In this document: one piece after another, positions 15,137 to 21,162 of the stretch
Position numbering within the stretch: position 1 is the stretch's first letter
Layout of the letters: every line of letters begins with the position of its first letter
From: JAVBOW01 sp031549495
GTDB taxonomy: Bacteria > Bacteroidota > Bacteroidia > Bacteroidales > Rikenellaceae
NCBI GenBank assembly: GCA_031549495.1
Contig: JAVBPS010000091.1
Coordinates: 1 to 21,162, forward strand
Reading direction: 5' to 3'
DNA length: 21,162 nt
Made by a program: the position numbers and the translations under genes
The notes under the pieces: model-generated
Databases searched by the model: none
What the model saw: the letters and a program-made list of their open reading frames with translations, nothing else
What the model was told of the DNA's origin: nothing

Positions 15137-15406
15137 GAAAAAAATGAATTAAAAACGGGATAAATGGCGGTTTTAATTGTCATATAGAATAAAAAGAGGT
15201 TCATAATCGTTATTAGCCTGATTATGACCAAATCGGCCCGTCCATATACAACAAAAGGCCCTGGATCACGCTCTGGCGGCGATATGACGTCAAACAGCAA
15301 GGATAGTTTCCTGCGGTGAAACGCAGGACGGCTATAACGATCTGATTATAAATACGGTTTTTTTGTTTAAAATATACAAAAAGAACGGAATTGATTGGAA
15401 AATTTT
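15137..15406. other. AT-rich gene-free stretch with one clean hairpin
   Basis: I see no credible ORF here. The composition is much richer in A and T than the neighbours. The only clear structure is TCCTGCG-GTGAAA-CGCAGGA (15309-15328), with ATAG/CTAT (15303-15306 with 15332-15335) able to extend it. It lies between a terminator and the fimbrial operon promoter, so it could be a regulatory upstream region or an unrecognised small RNA. Confidence 0.4.
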
Positions 15407-15414
15407 TAACTTTG
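15407..15414 (+). promoter_or_regulatory. -7 promoter element of the fimbrial operon
   Basis: TAACTTTG matches TAnnTTTG. No TTG lies at the standard spacing. The predicted start near 15421 gives a long leader of about 113 nt before the ATG at 15534. Confidence 0.55.
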
Positions 15415-15533
15415 CCGCCGCATTTGGTTGATTATTAACATTCAAAGTACGAAAGAAGAAGGTAATCACGCCGTAATATGCTGAATTTCACAATATTTAC
15501 CACAGGAAAGAACTTCGAGGGTTCGTTTATTTC

Positions 15534-16796
15534 ATGAAGAGGATTGTTTTGATTGCATTGGCTTCGCTGATGTTTTCTTCCCTTTTCGGACGTGGAAACG
15601 CCTCGAACGTTAATGTTGTCCCTGAAGACACTATCGGGATAGCTACCGTTTACTTCCGTTTCGACAGCCATACCATCGACAGCGCTTACATGGACAACGC
15701 CCGTTCGTTGGCCCATCTCGATGCGTTGCTGGGGGATGAAGCCCTGTTGGAGCGCGTCCTGTCGGTGACGGTCTCCTCCTCCTGCTCACCCGACGGAAAT
15801 CCCGAATATAATGCCCGCCTGTCGCAAAGGCGTACCGCTTCTATATATAAGTATGTGGTTTGGCGCTATCCCCTGCTCGACCGGGCGAAGATCGTCCGAA
15901 AGAACGATCTCCGCGGATATTGGGACGGGCTGCGCGAACGGGTCGAGGGCGACTCGGATGTGCCGGGCCGTGAAGCGTTGCTCGGGATGATCGACGACCG
16001 CGGCATGAGCGACCTGGCTAAAACCCAGCGCATGACCGTGCTCGATAACGGCCGTACGTTCGCTTACTTAAAGACCCACATCCTGCGCCACCTGCGCAAC
16101 GGCGTGGTGGTGGTCGTGCATTATATGCCCCTGCCGGAGATTATGACCGTGTCTGAGCCTGATCCGGAACCGCCCGTGGTGTATGTTACTCCCCTGCCCG
16201 TCACGGAGCCGGTCGTGGAAGAAGTTCCGGTCGCAGAACCTGCGGCAGTAGTCCCGGCGCCGGTCGCGGCGTCTTACCCGCTGGCGCTGCGCAGCAACCT
16301 GCTGACCGATGCGGTGGCGGCGCCCAATTTCGGGGTGGAAGTGCCGCTCGGCAGGCATTTCTCGGCGGCGGCCGATTTCACCTTCGCTTACTGGAGCATA
16401 GACAACCTTTACGCGTTGCAGACCTTGCAGGGCGGCGTGGAGGGCCGGTACTGGTTCCGTCCGGGCCTCAAGCCGCTCACGGGCTGGAACGCGGGGCTGT
16501 ACGGGATGTACAGCAGCCGCTACGACGTGCAGTGGAAGACGGGCTACCAGGGCGACGGTTACTGGTCGGCGGGCGTGCTGGCCGGTTATTCGATCCCCTT
16601 GCGCGGACGGTTCAACCTCGACCTGTCGATCGGCGGCGGGATCTGGTACACGCCCGAGGTGCGCAAATATTCGCAGCCCGAGAGCGGACACCTGATCTGG
16701 GAAGAGACGCGCTACAACGTCACCCGGTTCGCCCTGACGCGCGCGCGGGTCAACCTGGTCTGGCTGATCGGGCATAAAAAAGAGACGAAACGATGA
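15534..16796 (+). CDS. OmpA-like / DUF3575 protein of a fimbrial operon
   Basis: The product is 420 aa. A signal peptide (about 1-24) is followed by an OmpA-like region (about 36-125: IATVYFRFDSHTIDSAYMDN, VSSSCSPDGNPEYNARLSQR, RTASIYKYV). A Pro/Val/Glu-rich linker (about 205-250) leads to a C-terminal DUF3575 module (about 257-413: LALRSNLLTDAVAAPNFGVE, AYWSIDN, GVEGRYWF, VLAGYSIPL). DUF3575 proteins are outer-membrane-associated and regularly precede fimbrial anchor and subunit genes in Bacteroidetes. An assembly or anchoring role is inferred from that association. The stop overlaps the start of the next gene by 4 bp (ATGA). Confidence 0.85.
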   Translation: MKRIVLIALASLMFSSLFGRGNASNVNVVPEDTIGIATVYFRFDSHTIDSAYMDNARSLAHLDALLGDEALLERVLSVTVSSSCSPDGNPEYNARLSQRRTASIYKYVVWRYPLLDRAKIVRKNDLRGYWDGLRERVEGDSDVPGREALLGMIDDRGMSDLAKTQRMTVLDNGRTFAYLKTHILRHLRNGVVVVVHYMPLPEIMTVSEPDPEPPVVYVTPLPVTEPVVEEVPVAEPAAVVPAPVAASYPLALRSNLLTDAVAAPNFGVEVPLGRHFSAAADFTFAYWSIDNLYALQTLQGGVEGRYWFRPGLKPLTGWNAGLYGMYSSRYDVQWKTGYQGDGYWSAGVLAGYSIPLRGRFNLDLSIGGGIWYTPEVRKYSQPESGHLIWEETRYNVTRFALTRARVNLVWLIGHKKETKR

Positions 16797-17854
16797 ACAG
16801 GCTATATAAATATACGGTATGGATCGCGCTGGCGGCCCTCGCGGGATGCACCCAGCAGCGCGACCTGTACGACGTGTCCCACCCGATGCTCTACGTGGAG
16901 GGCGACTGGATGCCCTCGCTCGGGCACAACGACCTTTCGCAGCGGGCCACGGCCATGGTCTACCACAGCGGCGACGGGGTGGCGGCCAAAGAGTATTTCT
17001 ACGCCCCGAACAACGTGACGGTCAAACTGACCACCGGGCTGTACGACGTGCTGGTGTTCAACAGCCTGATGTATTCCGACCAGAACACCCACCTGGACGG
17101 CATCCACTTCCGGGGCACGGACCACGTCGACACGTTCGAGGCTTACGCCCGGGATGCCGCAGCCAACAAGCGCATAGGACGCGCGGACAACGAGGTGATC
17201 GTCACCAACGAAATGGAGATCCTCACCGCCGCCTCGGCCCGGGTGGATTTCGTGGGCGAGAACGATTATTTCCTCAAATACCGTGACGGGAAGAACGGCT
17301 ACCCGACCTATCCCGACTACGTCGAATCGCGCATCCGGGTGACCCCCACCCCGGTCACCTACCCCTGTAAGGTGACGGTCAACCTGACCAACCCCCAGAG
17401 CGTGGCCATCGCCAACGGGGCGTTGCGTGGCTTCGCAGGCTCGGTCTATATGTCCTCGCGCCTGCCCTCGCACGAGCCGGTCAGCCACCACATGCGCCTG
17501 AACCACATGGATATAGACCCCAACGACGAAACCAAAGGCACGATCTGCTCGCCGGAAGATTTCGTGACGTTCGGGCCGCCGCTCGATCTGCCCTCGCGGC
17601 GGTATGAGTTCGAGATCTGCATCGTGCTGATCAACAACGATACCCGCCAATTGGTGTTCGACGTGACGGACCAGGTCGAGCCGGTGATCGCGCTGCTCAG
17701 GCAAAACCTCGATCAGCCGGTTCCCGTGCAGCTCAATATCGACATCAATCTGAGCATAGACGTCGCCCTGCCCGCCATAGACGTAGACCCCGGCTCGATC
17801 GGCGTAGTCCCCTGGGACGACGAGGAACTGATTCGAGTCGTCATAAAACCCTAA
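16793..17854 (+). CDS. FimB/Mfa2-like (DUF5119) fimbrial anchor lipoprotein
   Basis: The product is 353 aa. The lipobox is LAGC (Cys19), followed directly by TQQRDLYDVSHPMLYVEGDW, the characteristic opening of DUF5119/Mfa2-like proteins. A first beta-domain (about 30-170: NNVTVKLTTGLYDVLVFNSL) and a second (about 180-345: TYPCKVTVNLTNPQ, RYEFEICIVLI) fit the two-domain transthyretin-like layout of anchor subunits. In this family the lipidated anchor holds the pilus base in the outer membrane and limits its length. Its position between the DUF3575 gene and two fimbrillin genes supports this. No Arg at the subunit-cleavage position is evident, as expected for an anchor that keeps its lipid. Confidence 0.8.
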   Translation: MNRLYKYTVWIALAALAGCTQQRDLYDVSHPMLYVEGDWMPSLGHNDLSQRATAMVYHSGDGVAAKEYFYAPNNVTVKLTTGLYDVLVFNSLMYSDQNTHLDGIHFRGTDHVDTFEAYARDAAANKRIGRADNEVIVTNEMEILTAASARVDFVGENDYFLKYRDGKNGYPTYPDYVESRIRVTPTPVTYPCKVTVNLTNPQSVAIANGALRGFAGSVYMSSRLPSHEPVSHHMRLNHMDIDPNDETKGTICSPEDFVTFGPPLDLPSRRYEFEICIVLINNDTRQLVFDVTDQVEPVIALLRQNLDQPVPVQLNIDINLSIDVALPAIDVDPGSIGVVPWDDEELIRVVIKP

Positions 17855-17922
17855 CCTAAGACGAATAGAAAAGCAACAAACAACAAACAATCACACAAAT
17901 CATTTAACCTTATCCAACCTTT

Positions 17923-19581
17923 ATGAAAGTTAAACATTTCGGCTTCGCAGCATTAGCCCTGGCCTTTCTGGCCACAAGCTGCGCAAAAGAAACGGTTGAA
18001 GTAGCCGGCGGCAACGACGGTAAGATCAGCTTCAAAACCGCGCTCGGCAAGCAGAGCCGCGCCGCGGAGTTCACCTACTGGACCAGCGCCGCCGGTTACA
18101 ACAAACTCAATGTCTGGGGCTACGCCACCGGAGGCACTGAAGTCGTATTCGACAACACCGAGCTGACATTCGACGGCTCCGCATGGTCCTATACCACTCC
18201 CGTGGACCAGCCCGGTTATTCGGTCACTTATTACTCGGTCTACGCCGCCGACGTCGACGGAAAAGGCGTGACTCCCCCGGCGTATGTAACGAAGGACGGC
18301 ACCGGCGCCACCTTTGAATATACCGTGAAGCCCACTCCCGCCACCTCCGCCGGTCCTGACACGCAGGAAGACCTGATCGCCGCGACGATCTCGACCCCCC
18401 TGGCGGCAGTACCCTTGCAGTTCAACCACCTGCTCTCGCAGGTCAACTTCGCCATCCAGGGCGTGAAGAACGTCCAGGTGAAGATCACCAACCTGAAAGT
18501 CAAGGACGTGAAGAGCAAGGCGACTTACACTTTTGGTTCCACTACAGGCTGGGGCACGCGTACCTTAAACGCTAATTACGATTACTATCCCCTGACCGGC
18601 TCGAACATCACCGACGGCTTGGCGACGACCATCCAGCCCATGGGTAACTACGGCGGTCCTCTCTCCTCCGCCAATAAAAACGCCCTGATGCTGATGCCGC
18701 AGACGTTCGCCGTTGCCGGCGACGGTAATTTCTCGTTCGACTACGAACTGTACGCCTTCGGCGCCACGATCGGCACGGACGATGCGCTCGCTACCGGCTC
18801 GACCACCGCCAACCTCAACGATTTCACGATCGCCACCTGGGATATGAGCAAGCGTTACGTCTACGTGATCGACTTCACCGACTACTTCAAGAGCGGTAAG
18901 ATCGCCTTCACCGTGACCGTGAACCCGTGGACCGACGCCGAAGAGACGGACAACTCCATCAACCAGACCCTGACGGTAGCCAACGCGACCGCCGCTTCGA
19001 TCGAAGGAGCTATCACGACCCTCAACACGGCCAAACTGGCTAACGGCAACCTGACCGTATTCCCGATCTCGCTGCCCGCCGTGGGCGTTGACAAAGCCAC
19101 CGCGATCACGCTGTTGGGAACTTCCGATTTCTACGCGTTCAACGCAGGCGACGAGATCCGCATCAACTGCCAAAACGCTAACACTACGATCGTCGAGACC
19201 ATTCCCGCCGGCTTCACCAACTACTGGACTATCGAGAAGAGCGGTTTCGTATACACCCTCACCCGCACGGCCACTCTGTTCGGCGCTGCCGCCGCAGTGG
19301 AAGCCGATGGCACCGTGGACAATACCATTGCCGACGCCATTGCAGCGCAGAATACCGCAAAAACCGCTTTGCTGAAAGCATTCCCGATCACGGTGACCGA
19401 GGACCTGTCAGCTGAAGAAGATCCCATCGTATTGGATCTTTCCGCCGCGACTAACTTCAAGGCCGGCGACCGCCTGGTGTTCACGTTCAACGACGCAGAC
19501 CAGGCAGAGCTCCTGGAGGCTGCCCCTGCAGGCTGGGCTCTCTCCGTCAAAGGCGCCGTCGTAACGATCATTATGAAGTAA
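17923..19581 (+). CDS. Fimbrillin (Mfa-like), major-subunit candidate with duplicated C-terminal module
   Basis: The product is 552 aa. The lipobox is ATSC (Cys20). KQSRAAE places Arg46 at the site where FimA/Mfa1-type precursors are cut. The N-terminal two-thirds (about 47-345) follows the Mfa_like_1 pattern (YNKLNVWGYATGG, VPLQFNHLLSQVNFAIQ, LMLMPQTFA, YVYVIDFTDYFKSGKIAFTV, NPWTDAEE). Beyond residue 359 come two related units of about 85-90 residues (359-450 and 468-552). They share A-I---NTAK, FPI, F-AGD and PAG motifs and are not part of the standard fimbrillin fold. An A/C-rich 68-nt spacer precedes the start. It is probably the main pilus subunit. Confidence 0.8.
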   Translation: MKVKHFGFAALALAFLATSCAKETVEVAGGNDGKISFKTALGKQSRAAEFTYWTSAAGYNKLNVWGYATGGTEVVFDNTELTFDGSAWSYTTPVDQPGYSVTYYSVYAADVDGKGVTPPAYVTKDGTGATFEYTVKPTPATSAGPDTQEDLIAATISTPLAAVPLQFNHLLSQVNFAIQGVKNVQVKITNLKVKDVKSKATYTFGSTTGWGTRTLNANYDYYPLTGSNITDGLATTIQPMGNYGGPLSSANKNALMLMPQTFAVAGDGNFSFDYELYAFGATIGTDDALATGSTTANLNDFTIATWDMSKRYVYVIDFTDYFKSGKIAFTVTVNPWTDAEETDNSINQTLTVANATAASIEGAITTLNTAKLANGNLTVFPISLPAVGVDKATAITLLGTSDFYAFNAGDEIRINCQNANTTIVETIPAGFTNYWTIEKSGFVYTLTRTATLFGAAAAVEADGTVDNTIADAIAAQNTAKTALLKAFPITVTEDLSAEEDPIVLDLSAATNFKAGDRLVFTFNDADQAELLEAAPAGWALSVKGAVVTIIMK

Positions 19582-19588
19582 TACCCAC

Positions 19589-19660
19589 GCGCCTCGTATA
19601 TGCGAGACGCTAAGTACCAAAGGCCGGGCGGGCCTGACCGCCTTCCCGGTCACAATTTTT
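19589..19660 (+). terminator. Attenuator-like double hairpin between fimbrillin genes
   Basis: A first hairpin, GCG-CTCG / CGAG-CGC (19589-19610, one mismatch), starts 8 bp after the stop codon. A second, stronger GC stem (19622-19651) is followed by TTTTT at 19656-19660. The second gene starts at 19703 without a visible promoter. Partial termination here would make the first fimbrillin more abundant than the second. Confidence 0.5.
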
Positions 19661-19702
19661 CGGAACCGTAATTCGTTTTACATCCGCAAAACGCAAGACA
19701 CT

Positions 19703-21162
19703 ATGAAAATCAACCGGTTCATATTCCTGCTGGCTGCCGCCGCGACGATCAGTTGCGGCAAGGAGCGGGTCGAGACGCGCGGCGGCGGGGAGCAGACCGG
19801 CGCAGCGAACGCGATCCGTTTCTCCACCAAACTCAGCCGCGGCAGCGTGATCGACTCCCCGCAGCTGCTGGCCGAGGAGGGGGGCTTCCTGGTGTGGGCG
19901 ATCCGGCACGACGCCAAATGGGACGACGCCGTAGGCGGCACGCCCCTGATGGACGCCGTGCATGTGACCAGCCCCGACGGGGGAGCGACGTGGACCTACG
20001 AAGAACCGAAAGACTGGCCCGAGGGGGGCTACGTTTCGTTCTTCGCCCAGGCCCCCTGGGACGATGGCAGCGAGATGATCGACCGGCGCGGTAAAGCGCC
20101 CCGCATCGACTACGCGGTGCATGAAAGTGTCGCCCAGCAGCACGACCTGCTCATCGCCGCGCCCCAGTACAACCTGACCGGCAACGGCCAGCCGGTGAAC
20201 CTGCAGTTCTACCACGCCCTCTCGCGCATCCGCTTCTCGGCGATCCTCGACCGGGCGACGACCGCGAATGAGAAAGTTCAGATCAAATCGGTCACCCTGA
20301 CGGGTCTTTACGGCCTGGGGGTCGTGGAATTGCCCTATGACCCGACCAAGCAGGTTCCGGTCCAATGGACCCTCGATACCTCGCTGCGCAGCGATTATAC
20401 GGTTTCCATCGCCAACGGGGGGTTGAAGGGCAAGGATAGCGATAACAACGACCTGTTCGTGGGTACCTCGTCGACGGAACTGACCACCGAGACGGGATAC
20501 CTGTTCATGATCCCGCAGACGATCCAGCGCACCGCAAACCCGCCCACGATGGTCGTCACCCTGCTGATCGACGGGGAAGAGGCGACCTATTCGGCGGAAC
20601 TGTTCTCCCCCACGGCCTGGGCGGCGGGCAAATCGTACGAGTACCAGATCGTGGTCCAGGCCGACGGCATCCAGCTGTTGATGATCGACAGCGACATCAA
20701 CCTGGTCGACTGGTCTTCGGCGATCATGATCCAGTCGGTGCTCATGACCGGTAAGCATGATACCGACCTGGGCCGGTACTACGCCGTGCTGGGCAATCTG
20801 AACGACATGAAATGGTCGGCGACCGCCAATCAGCAGTCGTGGTTCGGTTACTCGTGCTTCGGCGTATATGCCACGAACGACATCAATTACGACATCACCA
20901 TCGATCTGGATGCCTCGGAGACCAGGGAATGGAACAGAGGGGTGGCGAAGGATAAGGATGGAGTTAAACAATATTTCGCGCCGGGCGACAGCCTTATCTT
21001 CGACTTTAAAAAAGTGGTGACCAAGTGGAAGACGGACCCGGATAACGGTAACGTTCCTTACAAAGTCACGATAAAATTCGACGAGGGCAAGTGGACATTG
21101 CTGCCCGCGTTCCAATACCCGGTCGATGGGAGCGGCGTCACTCTCGATGCTTATTCGGGCGC
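19703..21162 (+). CDS. Fimbrillin family lipoprotein, 3' end outside window
   Basis: The frame is open to the window edge and gives at least 486 residues, so the stop is not visible. It starts MKINRFIFLLAAAATISC (lipobox ending in Cys18), with Arg46 in KLSRGS at the FimA/Mfa1-type cleavage position. The mature domain follows the Mfa_like pattern: GFLVWAIRHDAKW, GGYVSFFAQAPW, YHALSRIRFSAIL, YLFMIPQTIQR, AWAAGKSYEYQIVV. From about residue 345 a further beta-rich stretch (GRYYAVLGNLNDMKW and onward) extends past the usual domain. Its size and place behind the presumed major subunit suggest a minor or tip subunit. Confidence 0.8.
   Translation, partial: MKINRFIFLLAAAATISCGKERVETRGGGEQTGAANAIRFSTKLSRGSVIDSPQLLAEEGGFLVWAIRHDAKWDDAVGGTPLMDAVHVTSPDGGATWTYEEPKDWPEGGYVSFFAQAPWDDGSEMIDRRGKAPRIDYAVHESVAQQHDLLIAAPQYNLTGNGQPVNLQFYHALSRIRFSAILDRATTANEKVQIKSVTLTGLYGLGVVELPYDPTKQVPVQWTLDTSLRSDYTVSIANGGLKGKDSDNNDLFVGTSSTELTTETGYLFMIPQTIQRTANPPTMVVTLLIDGEEATYSAELFSPTAWAAGKSYEYQIVVQADGIQLLMIDSDINLVDWSSAIMIQSVLMTGKHDTDLGRYYAVLGNLNDMKWSATANQQSWFGYSCFGVYATNDINYDITIDLDASETREWNRGVAKDKDGVKQYFAPGDSLIFDFKKVVTKWKTDPDNGNVPYKVTIKFDEGKWTLLPAFQYPVDGSGVTLDAYSG

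Noticed and set aside
19610..21115. 501-aa open frame on the minus strand
   Set aside because: It is antisense to the second fimbrillin, whose plus-strand frame has a lipoprotein signal and family motifs and stays open to the window edge. The shadow is rich in Arg/His/Gly without domains.
1..21162. CRISPR arrays, tRNA or rRNA genes, phage genes
   Set aside because: No regularly spaced repeats, cloverleaf-like tRNA motifs, rRNA segments or phage structural genes were seen.

Overview
The window looks like a piece of a Bacteroidetes (Bacteroidales) chromosome, probably from a GC-rich gut lineage such as Alistipes/Rikenellaceae. The evidence is fimbrillin-type lipoproteins, a DUF3575/OmpA-like protein, a DUF5119/Mfa2-like anchor, Big_2 and FISUMP lipoproteins, a TPR-type sensor kinase, and promoters of the Bacteroidetes -7 type (TAnnTTTG). 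The genus is an inference from composition and gene families only.

Layout. Bases 1-139 are the 3' end of an IS5-type insertion sequence (last 38 codons of the transposase plus its terminal inverted repeat). A GC-rich, strongly structured spacer follows. From 6778 down to 342 on the minus strand runs a tightly packed eight-gene operon encoding envelope proteins: a 64-aa cytosolic protein, a Big_2/FISUMP lipoprotein, an Ala-rich secreted helical protein, an OmpA-family protein with a jelly-roll-like domain, a Yip1-family membrane protein, a Big_2 lipoprotein, a fimbrillin-like lipoprotein and an unknown lipoprotein. Gaps are 6-25 bp, with one ATGA overlap.

Divergent from it, on the plus strand, is a two-component pair: a TPR/HisKA_3 sensor kinase (6976-8898) and a NarL/LuxR response regulator (8910-9542). 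The 100-bp region between the two operons holds two divergent -7 boxes and a perfect 16-bp inverted repeat. Each arm of the repeat sits 25-26 bp upstream of one -7 box. This is the most suggestive regulatory arrangement in the window: it implies one regulator, perhaps the adjacent response regulator, controlling its own operon and the envelope operon together.

Downstream of the regulator is a stand-alone candidate structured RNA (about 9608-9810) with a textbook -33/-7 promoter and an intrinsic terminator. It is followed by a gene-free stretch carrying a 34-bp-arm palindromic repeat of dispersed type. Next come a TonB-dependent receptor (10281-12608), two strong hairpins, and an AsmA/DUF748-like inner-membrane protein (12849-15059) with a clear terminator.

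After an AT-rich gap of about 475 bp, a fimbrial locus starts: a DUF3575/OmpA-like protein, an overlapping DUF5119/Mfa2-like lipoprotein, a fimbrillin with a duplicated C-terminal module, an attenuator-like hairpin, and a second fimbrillin that runs off the window end. The three fimbrillin-like proteins in the window all carry an Arg at residue 45-46, where P. gingivalis FimA/Mfa1-type precursors are cut during polymerisation.
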